Part shown: positions 1 to 11,352 of the stretch, piece by piece | How the letters are laid out: each line of letters begins with the position of its first letter | How positions within the stretch are numbered: position 1 is the stretch's first letter | Source of the DNA: Enoplolaimus lenunculus | Lineage: Eukaryota; Nematoda; Enoplea; Enoplida; Thoracostomopsidae | Assembly: GCA_030248215.1 (NCBI GenBank) | Contig: JASANG010003576.1 | Location: 104,239 to 168,238 of the forward strand | DNA length: 64,000 nucleotides | Direction: 5' to 3' | Notes under the pieces: generated by a model | Told to the model about the DNA's origin: nothing | Seen by the model: only the letters and a program-made list of their open reading frames with translations | Databases searched by the model: none | Translations under genes and position numbers: made by a program

Positions 1-1410
1 CTAATATCAAAAATAGATTGTGGAGAGAGTGCATGTACAACTCTTGGAGCTCCCCATGATACAAGCCGACCCCCTTTGTTAGAGAGGGATGACTATTACA
101 TGAATACCCATACATTAAACTATAAGGGGACTATGTTTGACGCTGCATACATAGAGTGCCAAGGTTCGCATGGGTTGTATCCAACCTCCCCTATAAAAAG
201 AGGGGGTAAGCCAAAAACGCAACGCGTGCCGGGTACATTTTTCTACGCAGAATGTACCTAGTTGCATACTCATGTTGAAGTATCCATCATCCACTCTTAC
301 TTGCTAATATCAAGTGTTCCGCATAATGTTTGATATATCTATTAATAGCCTCCCTGCCTTGCCTTTCAGCTAATCATTAAACTGTCAGTATTTCGTTCAA
401 TATCCAAAATTACGAAAAACCTAGCAACACTTGTGACAAAAGCAGGGTAGTATGGAAGATTTTCTTCAAATCAAAGTTTGGTACAAAATAGACCTCTTCC
501 AAATTTATAATATACCGTTCAGTGAGTTTATTCGTAACCTTGAGCAATTTCGAATGCTTTAGTTGCCGACATTTGTCAAAAAGGAAGCATAAAACAACTT
601 TCTGACACCATATTGCATATTGTAATTAAAATTAGCATTTTTATCCTTAACATTGTGGGTCTGATTTTTTTCTCCTGGTTGCACTCTGCTTTAAAAAGCT
701 TTAATGAACACATTGTGACATACAACTTTATGTATTTTTTAATTCTACGCTGTCACACAGCGAAACAGTAAACGTTTCTCAAGCGCAAAGTTCGGCAAAT
801 TGTGTTAAACTTATGTACATCATCACAATTTAATTAAGTAAGGTCCCGGTCGGCCGAAAAAAATGAGCTAGTTTTGGGTATAACCGCGTTAAAGTTTACT
901 CTAAACTCGCACTTGTGCAGGCAATGTTGCAGTTTTCGCATATATAGAATATATAGCGAAGTGAAAAAATACAGGCAGCTTCTTTCATTCGAGGCTCAGA
1001 GATAATGGTGTACGCATAAACCGATGACGATTTGTCTGTATAATGCTATCGGCTTGTGCTTGGTATGAAGTATAAATTTCATGCAAATTAGAAAGTTAGA
1101 AACTCGCTTCCATTTACGCTATACACACAAAATGCAGTCAAACCAATGTGGATGGCCAGAAAGGGCATGCGCTGAAAATCGATACTAATCCGTGTAAAGC
1201 AACCTTTCATTTTGCGATCAAACATACACATTTTGAGATTTTTGCGGTCCATGTATATAATAGGGACCTATCTACTATAAACATAAGCCTAAACTAAGCT
1301 TATACTGTAACAAACATGCGGTTGTAATGCGTTGGGGATGGCGTGAATCTGCACTCTGGGATTAGTATAAGCATCTCCTGATGTTCAAAAGAACCGCCCG
1401 CAGTAAACAT
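1..1410. other. Gene-less, AT-rich
   Basis: Stops in all frames. I see no gene, RNA or defined repeat. The start (about 1-260) is G+C-richer with one short open frame of no recognisable content. Confidence 0.5.
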
Positions 1411-1545
1411 TAGTGATGGGCATCGGATGTTTTTTCACATCCGGATATCCGGATATTTTTGCCGGACATTTATCCGGATATCAGAAGTTAAATTTGCTAT
1501 TTCAGATATCCGAAACTCGATTTTGCGTATCTAACCGGTACAATA
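1411..1545. mobile_element. Truncated copy of the TAGTGATGGGCAT hAT-like family
   Basis: TAGTGATGGGCATCGGATGT, then CCGGATATCCGGATA, then GATATCCGAAACTCGATTTT. This is nearly the same as the left end of the element at 34843. The right end is missing here. Confidence 0.65.
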
Positions 1546-1675
1546 GTGCTGGGTATTCGGTATCGAAAATTGCTACTGACTAATAAATACTTGCGTTGGC
1601 CACCTGAAATTGAGTTGATTTGGTTTGTCGCCGATTCTATCGAATGTCATCCTTCCCTCAAACTATATATATGTC

Positions 1676-1975
1676 TTAGGCAAATCTGCTACTTCCGCCA
1701 ATTACCAATTGGCCTAGGGCGACCTGCTATTGGAAGCAAATAGTAGATTGGCGTAGGCCAAATAGCGATTGTGAGATGTCGGAAAACCACAGTGATGTAA
1801 GACCAACGCTAATTGGTTAACGGTGTTATATTTGTCCAAATAATCAAATCACATCTGCTTGGTCTGTAAGTTCAATAGCAGTTTAGCACAAGCCAAACTG
1901 CTATTACTTAAAATAGCAAATTGGCATGAGCCAATTAGGAATTGGCCTGACTAGCAGTTTGGCCTACGATATATT
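1676..1975. mobile_element. Possible MITE with TTGGCCTA/TAGGCCAA inverted words
   Basis: GCCAATTACCAATTGGCCTA near 1695 and GCCAATTAGGAATTGGCCTG near 1929 bracket about 250 bp, and CTGCTATT / AATAGCAAATTGG words occur in inverted positions. The ends are not defined. Confidence 0.4.
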
Positions 1976-2083
1976 CATGAGTTGTTTTAAGTTATAAGAA
2001 AACAGCACATTAAAATATTCTTACACTTTTCATGAGTCGTTTTAAGTTATAAGAAAAAAGCACATTAAAATATTCTTACACTT
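1976..2083. repeat. 55-bp tandem duplication
   Basis: The segment beginning CATGAGTTGTTTTAAGTTAT (1976-2030) is followed at once by a second copy beginning CATGAGTCGTTTTAAGTTAT (2031-2083), with only a few base changes. Confidence 0.85.
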
Positions 2084-2289
2084 AACCGTACAAACTACAG
2101 CCCATGTTACTTTTGGTGGTACCTCCTTTCAGTGACAGATCTAAAAATTTCTGACGATAGGCAGGCTCGTAAATGTTTTGAACAGCAACACCAAAAAATT
2201 TCTAACGGGAACAATTGTATTGTAGCGGCCATAAAATTATTTTACAGAAAAACTTTCTGAGGGGGTAACATTTTTGACATAACCAGGGA

Positions 2290-2650
2290 AAAAACTAAAT
2301 CCGTTGTTTTGTACAAATGTTAACCTTTCGTTGGCGACTTTATTCTTTTGTTTTAAATTTTTTATCAAACGTTTGCTGGACGATTCAATGCTCTTGAGAG
2401 CAGTTTAAATTGGAAGCACGTTTTATATTTGTGTTATGCAACGGTTTACTGATTTAAATAAATTTGGATCGTTGGGTGGCTCTTGTTGCTGGACATTAAC
2501 TTGTGCTTGTTAAATCACCTCTAACATCAAACAACTAAAAACGTACCTAATTCAATAATAAAGTTAGTAGAAAATTTTAAAACAAAGGAATAATGTTGCC
2601 AACGAAAAGGTTAACATTTATACAACTTAACAACGAATAAACTTAGTACA
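2290..2650. mobile_element. MITE with about 60-bp inverted ends
   Basis: ACAAATGTTAACCTTTCGTTG at about 2312 pairs with CAACGAAAAGGTTAACATTT at about 2600. The pairing continues inward (TATTCTTTTGTTTTAAA against TTTTAAAACAAAGGAATAA) and outward (CCGTTGTT against AACAACG). About 360 bp, A+T-rich, no coding. Confidence 0.75.
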
Positions 2651-2699
2651 AACGCCATGCCTGTATAGGCATTTGTAAAGTTGTGCTTAACATTTTACC

Positions 2700-4120
2700 A
2701 AAAAAATTTCGAACTATGGTTGGGTTGCAATTTGTTAAAATATATTATTTGTGCCAAATTGCCAGTCAAAGACGACTTCTGTATTTCGACTCAGTCTAGA
2801 TGCAGTAAATTTAACGTATTGCAGTTTTGTCAATTTGTTAAAGAGCTTGCGACCGTATATACGTTTTAATTTTTAGCCAGACGTAAAAAAATTTACTTGC
2901 CAAATAAAATTTTATTTGCTAAATATAATTTTATTTCGCCCAGGTCTTAAACTGACCTCTCACGTAGCGTCCATTAAGTGAACCTACAGGAAGTGCTTCA
3001 ACGAACAGGCAGGTGAAACTGCACTCATACTCTTGACCCAATATATAACAAGGTACCGCTGGGATGAGCTAACAATGCACAGCAGCTGATTAGCTGCACA
3101 ATTAAACTATAGCAACTCATATACCAAGTTTTCAAGAAACTAAACATGCAAGCTTTTTGGTATTAAAGCCCGTCTTTTGTTGCTTAGCGTGAAAGTCCTA
3201 TAGCGAGCAGCAGTGTTTAACTATTAAAACGCGTATACACAGTATAAATTTTACGCAGGACGTGAAAGCTCCCTCGGACTCGAGCATCAAGCTCCTATGG
3301 CAGTGGTGATAATGAACGTATTTTACCCATGAGGCTGCTATTCGAATCTTGCTTGACTTGAACGAAATAGTGAAAATTCTTGCGTGAAAAGGTTAATGGT
3401 CTTTAAAATTATGTATTCCAAAAGACACGGCGTCTCAGATGCTTTGACTAAATTTAAAACTTTAAGAACGCGAATCTAAATTATCAAATTAACATGAATT
3501 TGATAGTAAGAATGATATTAAAATATATTAAGCCAAAAACAAGAAAAATTTCTATGGCTTTCAACGTATATCTGACAGAAATGAAGCGCTTCAGAATTCA
3601 AACTCATCAGCTTTACTGGTATTCTTAACAACTTTCCGGTTGGAAAGATGCTAGAGTCCAGCAAGCGCTTACGTTGCTGGTTGTTCTCAATCAATTTCCT
3701 GTTCATATACTTAGTTACAAATGTAACGAAAGATAATTACTAGTTTTAACCTACACAGAACCTAAATACGCTTGCGTTGTTTTAAGGTTAGCTTATGACA
3801 GAAAGAGGTTTGAACATAGTTTTGTAACCGGAACAGTTTTAGAGTAGCGTTATGTTTGTCGTACGGTGCCGCAAGTCAGAAAATTTTGGGTTATAAATTG
3901 TTATGCTGTGCCATCCGACAGTACACGCGCGTTGTGCTACAGCGCTGAACGGAATCGAATGGTGACGAACGTCACCGGGCATCATCAAAGGTATAGCGCC
4001 AACACTAGCTTTAGATAACCCTATACAGGCGCACTACTCATAAAATATTAAATTGTCTTGAAATTTTAACACTTTTATTCTCATAAACTTTCAAGACATA
4101 AATGTCTGTTATTTCAAACA
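2700..4120. other. Gene-less, AT-rich
   Basis: Nothing recognisable beyond a short hairpin GGTGACGAACGTCACC at about 3961, probably part of another small MITE. Confidence 0.5.
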
Positions 4121-4129
4121 TTAATAGCC

Positions 4130-4672
4130 TTAATGCGTCATCCACTTTATCTTGTGTCCGCCGTGTGGGAAATTGAATTTGGAATCTATTTCAATTTTCC
4201 ACTACTACAGATTTTTAAAATTGACTAGTAAATTGATAAGATCAATTGAAGTCCATTTACCATTAGCGATTTTAAAAAGGACAGAAAAATGAAATTGAAA
4301 CAATTTCTAAATTCAATTTCCACTGTCATATCAAGTTTCAGTTGCTCAATGAAAAATTGGAGAGGTGTTCTTCACTATTGCAATTTAAAAATATTGTCCC
4401 TATTATCGAAAAGGAGAGAATATACTTTACCAATGTTTTTAAAAACTGTTTCAATTTTCATTGCTGCAATTTTTAAAATCGTTACTATTAATTTGTAATG
4501 CAAAACTCCATTTCCAATTCCATATACGGTTTATAAAATGTCTCAATTTACCACTAGACATATTTTAATTTTCTCAATTTCCCTTTGCTAGCATTTTGCA
4601 AAACCGTACTTAGAAAAAGGCGTGTCTAGTTTCCACACGGCGGGCAGAAGATGAAGCTGATGACGCACAAGC
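4130..4672. mobile_element. MITE with about 45-bp inverted ends
   Basis: The left end ATGCGTCATCCACTTTATCT then GTCCGCCGTGTGGGAAAT is matched in inverse at the right by TTTCCACACGGCGGGCAG then AAGATGAAGCTGATGACGCA. The interior is A+T-rich with many TCAATTTTC words. About 540 bp, non-coding. Confidence 0.78.
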
Positions 4673-4939
4673 AGCTTACAAATATGTGTCTGAAATTGTT
4701 AAAACAAAAATGTCATATTTAAGAAATTACTATTACCAATATATTGAACACTAATTTTTTGATTTTTATGCATGTAAAAAATTTTTTATTAGGATTCTAT
4801 TTAAATTTTAAGTAGTTGAATTTCATGGATATTTCGGATTGAGCTTAGCTTCCTCTCACCTAAGTTTGTTTCTTGCACGGATCTTAGGTTGTAAAATTAG
4901 AAAATTTGGTTGAGTTTTGGCCCCTAATTTCGGAGTCGT

Positions 4940-5190
4940 TTCCTTGGAAAACATTTGTCTTGTATTTCAGACATATTTGTTTTATGTTTCACAAATATTC
5001 GTCTTATATTTTAGAAGTAATTGTTTTAATTGCACACTTTTAAGTATAAATAATTTCAGACCCATATTTCTGAAAAATTAAGGAAATAGACGTCTGGAAT
5101 TCAAGACAAATATGTCTGGAGTCCATATTAAGACTTATTGTCTTGAATTTTAGACATATTTTTGAATATGACAAATTACTTTGTGTCTAG
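4940..5190. mobile_element. Possible MITE with AGACATATTTGTCTT inverted words
   Basis: TTTCAGACATATTTGTTTTA (4967) and GACAAATATGTCTGG (5104) are inverted copies, with several further GTCTT/AGAC words between. The ends are unclear, and no other signal is seen. Confidence 0.4.
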
Positions 5191-5199
5191 TGAATTCAG

Positions 5200-8100
5200 A
5201 GGGGAACGTGAAGCGTGCGCTCCCCGTCAGAAAATTTATAGTGATTTGTAATTTGCATAGCGGTGTCTGAGGTGTATTGTAGATATGAGAACGCTTGTTT
5301 CATTTTAACTGTCCCATCTGTGTAAGCACATGTTTTGAGTGATTGTACAATGTCTATCACAAGTGGAAGTGAATTTCACCCAGGACTTGCAATATTTATT
5401 AGCCTGGTAATTTGAATTTTAAAATGTCTAAAAGTAAGGTTCGTGGTTTGAACAATTTGACGGTTTTAAATCTTTGTTAAAAGTTTTAAAATCTTGTGTT
5501 ATAATTTTTCGGAGTTTTGGATAAATTTACTGCTCAAAAATTGGCTGAAATCGAAAGGGTCTGAAATATTGTAAGCTTGTTGAAAAATGTATAACGCTTC
5601 AAATGTCAGCACCTTTGTCGTATTCTATGGGTAAAAAAGAACTGATTTCGGCCAGTTGTGGGCTGCGTTTGTTGATTTACAGATGAGCTATGATATATGT
5701 GATCAATGTTGCTGAACGGTATTTGCAAAGTTGTGAATAGTTTGCGTCAAGTACCCCAGACAGTTTTTTGTCACATTTGGCTGTGCTTCGGTTCTCGAGT
5801 ATCATGGAGCTTGGTACTTTCTTATCCTAAATAGTATCCTGACCAAGGTTGGTTCTAATTCATCCCATTTCTCTAGATATTTGGTGCTAAAGATCTATGG
5901 GTTGGGGTACAAGAGTTATTGAATACTTATAGAGTGTGTAAAGTTGATGATTTGCTAGTTTCAAGGCCCCAAATCACAACCTAGCTCTGTTCTTTAATAA
6001 AAAGTTGTCTTAATTGTAGTAGCCTGATGCGAAATTCCTTGTGAATACCGAGCCTAAATCCTTGTTAAATTTAGCCACTGGCTTACAATATCTAATATTT
6101 TTACGTATGCCCCGATTATCGGTGCAACACTTACCCCGTTAGAATTATATCAAAATTCCCCGTGTTCTCCAGATTTCCAGCCAAACTAACCTCGTTAGAA
6201 TGGCCAATTCTAGTACAAGAATGGTACGACAAAACACGGTAGAATTACCAGACTTGTGCCCCAGACTCCCTTGATTCCGGTTTTCCGCAATTATTCCATA
6301 AATCTCCAGTATCAAAAATATTGTCCAAACCATGCGCTAGGCCCAACTTCAGAACAACACAAACCGTTTATTTTCTTTACATCTTAAGCCTCCGTGGCAA
6401 TACTACCCCAAACCTAATTCAATTACTAAACCGAACTATCATGTATGGGGGCTGATATAGCCTAACTATGTCCTTTCGCACCCCATGCCGTAAAGTAATA
6501 TAAAATGTTGTTTATAACGACCATGCAGGGTACTGGTAAGTTGTACATTGCGCCACATTCGCAGTAACCTTGATTTTATACATTTTGTGCCTCTATGCAA
6601 CGCCTATGCCTAGCTTGTGTTCTAAAAGAGGCTAGGTGGAGCCAGGAACTTCCTTAAAGCGTGGTTTGAGATTTGAATTTAGTTTCATGTTTTAGTTTTT
6701 AGTTTGAAATATAACTAAGAGTGGCACGGCACACGTACAGTAAGTATTTTGCACGTCGCTCATTGGAACGAATGTCAGACGTCCTATAGAGCTAACTTGA
6801 ATTGTGACCAGACACACCCTCATGCAAAATTGAGTAGTACATAAATGACATTCATTTCTTGCGCACTAGTACAGAGGGTGCATTGGACTCAAACGGAGGT
6901 TGCATACCGATGTATCCAATTAAGCTAGTTCATAGGCGGGACATCAATGCTAGCTGTGCAAAAGATTTCGGAGGTTTTACACTATAAATAGGGTATAGCT
7001 GCACATTATATACCAATCGTAAATTTTGAACGTGGTTGGTGTCAGGATAGGGGCTATTATGTAAACCCGATACTTTCCAGCGTTACGTTTGGAGGACCAA
7101 CAGAAATACCAGTTTTCCTATCTGGTAAAACGAACTTCTTTTTCTTTCAGCCCGCGTTATGTCATTTTTTGCACTGAACGTTAGTAAACGCACATAATGA
7201 GAAAGCACACAATTTCGACGGCACACAACCAACCAATTTTATAAAAACCACATTGAAACAGAATATATCCTTCAAAATCCCACTTTTGTAGGTGTAATTT
7301 TTCAGATTACTGCGAGGAATCTATCGCAAGCGCCTAGTCTTGAAGTCCCAAAAGCGAGAAATCTATTAAGTTAAAAAGATTCACTTTGTGTAAATTGAAA
7401 CTGAATCGAATTTGCGGGTGGTACAAACATTTGTACATTCCCAACTTTTGGTATTCGATATTCGTTGCAGCCACCAGTATCAGTTGTTGGACTAGAACAA
7501 TGTTCATTTCTAAAACAATCAAAGCTTGCGTATAATCAAAAACGTCTCCCCAAAATTACCAGGAAACAATCAATTCAATGCATAGAAAAACTTGAACGGA
7601 GTCACCTTAGTGAATTTAAGCTTACTGTTTGCTAAAGTTTACTGTTCAACGTAAAAGGTATTATAGTTTGGCTTCCCCTTTGCCTCATTGGCTTTCAAAT
7701 TTTGCAAAATAAACTTTATATTTAATAAGTCTACTCTTGAAAATTTCATTTACGAAGACAAGTGTTTATTTCAACAAAAAATCTCTAAGAAAACCGAAAA
7801 ACGACAATAAAATGTGCATGACAACGAACATCTCTACGGGCTGAATACACGAAGTGTTTTACAAACACACGCTAGGAAACGTTTGAAAAATAAAAAGATT
7901 CTTTGCGTTTGAAACAGCGCAGGAAAAACGGTAATGTTTCTAAATGTGATCCATGTAGCATGAAACGCGGTAACGTTTGTCAAATGCGACTCACACCTCT
8001 CGAGTGCGGCTATTTCAAAATTTAAATGGCATGAATTGTTTACCTATTTGGGTTCTATAATTTTAAAAATTCGGTTGAAAAGTAACGGATTTCATGGCTT

Positions 8101-9500
8101 GCCATTGAACAAAGCGTGAAAGTTTATGCAAAAACCGTTTTCGGTCACTATTTTTGTACCACAAGACATGTTAGGTTTTATTGGTGCTGCACGCTATAAA
8201 AAATTGTCCAGGTCTGGGTAAGGACCTATATCATTTTCAGGAACTCTGTAGAAAGGATGTTATATTTAGAACTAGTCTTTTTGCAGAGTCCAAGGACACC
8301 GCTGACATCCTGCTTATGGGTCATCCACGTTATACTGTCTACGGTACTGCAAAAAATAATACTTGTTTTGCGATATTTAGACTTTGCAGAGGGCATACAT
8401 AGTTACACTGTTACGGCGGTAGTCCCTTCGAAGGAGTAGGGACAATATGTGGACATTGTTTGGACACAGTGTCTGACAATAGGAGTTCCTTCGCACAGAC
8501 TCTGTATAATCGCATAGGCAAACTCAGGACAAAACTGCTGTCCTTTCTATAACGTATTGACAAACTGGCATCTGTATGTGCGATAGTGTGGCAAAGTACA
8601 CGCCGGTCAGAGGGACTCTCTGTTGTCAGACGGGTGTACACACAGTGTGGGTGACTTTTGGATATATAATTAAAAACACTGCCATTAGGAACTCAGTGAC
8701 TCGCATGTGGGTACAATTTTTTTACAGTAGCTTAGACAGTATAACATGGGTGACCCATTACCGGATCTACAATGTCGGTACGACCACAGCACAGATTGTA
8801 TTATCTGTGCAGAAAAAATTAAAATTATTTCGCAGAAAGAATGCTGTAGAGAGCATCTGCGTGTTGTCAATAGTCCCTACCGAGGTACTCTGTTTTATCC
8901 TTACTCCCTTGGAACACAGTCAGGACAAAACTGACTCTCTGTAAAGCAAGGGCGTGTGTTGTCATCAGGCCCTCGTTTAGCATTGTTTTTTGACACTGGT
9001 TCTAAGGGAATGGGTGGACTATTTTTACAGTTATGCATGCATTATTACGTGGATAATCCATAGGGCGTATCCATCGATGGAGTATTTCCGAGCGCACTAG
9101 TCAATCCAAAGCTGATGCTGATGACGATCGACATATTTTTCACTGCATGTTTCTTTCGATTCCGCGATAAGCGAAACAAGCGTGGTACCGAATGAGGTTC
9201 CAAACGGACCTGACAATGTTGCATCTATGTCTCCTTTACCTTCTGCAGTACTGGAAGCCGTTAAAGCTTTAGCACACCAGAAAATAGGAACGTGCAGGGT
9301 ATTGTCAAAGCAACAGATGCAGCAGAAGATCGTGTCAAAAAACCCAAATGGCAACAAAATAAAGAGTTTTGAGTAGCAGGTTTAGAAATATACAACCCAT
9401 TGTGGGAAAATTAAGAAGCGAAAATGAATTCTAAGAATAGCATGGTAGTGCTACTGCAAACGTCCGAAAAATATTTCTGAGCAAACTAGGCAGTAAACTT
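5200..9500. other. Gene-less stretch
   Basis: 5200-8150 shows nothing. 8180-8960 is less stop-rich, with overlapping short open frames and recurring words (CAGGACAAAACTG twice, ACAGTGT, GACTCTGT), perhaps an old repeat. No motif could be assigned. 9182-9376 is listed separately. Confidence 0.4.
9182..9376 (+). other. Unrecognised short open frame
   Basis: A 64-codon frame with balanced composition (starts MVPNEVPNGPDNVASMSPLP, ends in a Lys/Asn-rich tail) in otherwise stop-rich DNA. No domain recognised, no clear splice partners. It may be a decayed transposon fragment or chance. Confidence 0.15.
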
Positions 9501-9510
9501 CTGACGGCCT

Positions 9511-9595
9511 AGTTCTTCTTCTTCTGCTTTTCATTTTCTTCTTCTTCTTCCTCTTCTTCTTCATCTTCTTCTTTCTTCTTTTTTCTTCTTCCTCG
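9511..9595. repeat. CTT-rich microsatellite
   Basis: About 85 bp of imperfect (TTC)n and CTTCTT runs, pure pyrimidine on the + strand apart from a few bases. Confidence 0.9.
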
Positions 9596-9934
9596 ACATA
9601 ATGACCACCTGTAAATGCGTAGCTAGGGATATGTGGGTACTTACATTTGTGGCCTAAAAATTATATCCTGAATTTCGAAGCTTTCCATTCCCCAGTTCGA
9701 AAGCTGCAAGGCCTATCACCAACTGCTGATAGGTGCTACACATATTTGAGAATACGGGTCGTGTGGTGTACTAGTTTAATTTCGTTGTTGAAACATTAAT
9801 TCAGTTCAGTTAACATGCAGGTATAAGGAAACTGGAATATGTATTTTGTAGTCTAGACAATATAAAATGAAAGGACTTTGCGCAGTATCAAAACTTTTGC
9901 TGCAGGGGTTGCAATGAAAGAGCCTGCAAGTATA

Positions 9935-10190
9935 TCGGAATATGCTTGTCTGTTGTTTGCGCTAGCAATACAGACAACGCATAGCACTGTACGTATGCTT
10001 TAGCACTGCACGTATGCTTGCCATCACTGGTCGGAAGCATACAAGGATATCGACATATAGTCCATTATCAAAACAATTGGAGTGGTGAGATGTGTGGCTT
10101 ATTGACACAACGTTTGCCTAAGTATGCCTGCTTCTCCAGCTGCTTAGTTAAAAGATTTGAAGTCTTCATTCCTACCTAGACTGACAGAGC
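9935..10190 (+). mobile_element. tRNA-derived SINE, old copy
   Basis: The order of words ATGCTTGTCTG, AGCACTG, GTCGGAAGCATAC, CATATAGTCCATTATC, AAACAATTGG, then CATTCCTACCTAGACTGACAG follows that of the clearer SINE copy at 47762-48042. The box B region has decayed. This shows the SINE is dispersed and not specific to the palindrome. Confidence 0.6.
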
Positions 10191-10735
10191 CAAAGAAAAA
10201 CACGGTGAACATGTACAAAAGGTCGGGAAATGTCTTTTGTGTTAGTTTTCAAAAACCACTGAAATAAAACGGCAGGCAGCTACGATCAGAATCGAGAATC
10301 ACCTGCGAGTTCGTAGTTATATATAGGTACATATAGATTTTCGAAAAGGATGAAAAGTAAAAAATTACCTTATTTTATTAATACAAAATTTTTTCATGCA
10401 GGGAATGGTGCACGAAATAAACGCTATTAAAAGTGTAAAGTCTAATGAGGCACCACTACCGTAAATATCTAGTATCCGCTAGTTTTTTCGCGGATACGGA
10501 TATTGGTTGTTGCCGGATCTGTTTTGGATGGTAAAAGTTTTACGCTTTATTGAACACGGTGTTCAACGATCGTTTAAAGGTCCGTAGGCTTAAGTTTGAA
10601 ACCCGCCCTGTACGTTTGCTGTTCCGGTACTTAAATAAAAAGATCTGATGATTTTGACGGATTCTCACTAGACTGACATGCTTAAAATTTTAATTCATTT
10701 ATAGTCTCAGTCAGATATGTAACGTCAGGGTGCAA
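10191..10735. other. Gene-less stretch upstream of XPF
   Basis: Nothing recognisable; AT-rich with a short CGGATACGGATATT word at about 10490. The XPF promoter should lie between the MITE ending at 11139 and the ATG at 11353, but I see no clear core-promoter motif. Confidence 0.4.
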
Positions 10736-11139
10736 ATCGGAACTGGATTATACTGGAATCGAAATCGGAACAGCAAATTTATACCGGAATCGGAAGCGGA
10801 ACTACAAAATTTGTGACTATACGAATATATAATTTATATTAACAAGTATAATTTTGACTTAGGGTGTCTGTTGGCTGGCAACAATTCTCAAAAACGTTGC
10901 ATGAACAAATTGCCAATCATTTTGGCTATGTAAAGCTAAACTACAATCAATTATTGATAAGTTAACTTATCGAAAACAATTTAATAGATAAATGATGCAG
11001 AATTTTTATACAACATATCACAACAAGTAGGCCTAAAATTAACATGTTGACATTCCGATTCCGATTGATTGTGCAATCGGAATCGGAACTCCTTTTGAAT
11101 CGGAATTCTAATCGGAATCAAAATTCCGATTGCACCCTG
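10736..11139. mobile_element. hAT-type MITE with perfect 8-bp target-site duplication
   Basis: 404 bp. The ends are CAGGGTGCAAATCGGAA and TTCCGATTGCACCCTG, inverted copies of each other with one base missing. The flanks are TGTAACGT on both sides, a perfect 8-bp direct repeat, which is the hAT signature. Inside each end lie several copies of the word CGGAATCGGAA. No reading frame of note. Related right ends occur at 12160-12192 and 14545-14628. Confidence 0.88.
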
Positions 11140-11352
11140 TGTAACGTGTTTTGGTGCAAAGTATAACCTTTTATGTACCTATTTAATATTTATTATCCTC
11201 TTAAGCAACCATTGTAAAAACTATACGTCCTTTGTATGGTATAATGCTGAAATTTTTGTTAGAGACAACAACCTTTTTGTCACTCTAATGTATTATAGTA
11301 CGTACGTATACACATATTGTTGCGTACGTATCTCCTGTTCTTATACTGAAAC

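Noticed and set aside
8181-8944. Cluster of overlapping open frames on both strands
   Set aside because: No frame has a recognisable motif and the sequence has recurring short words; more likely an old repeat than exons.
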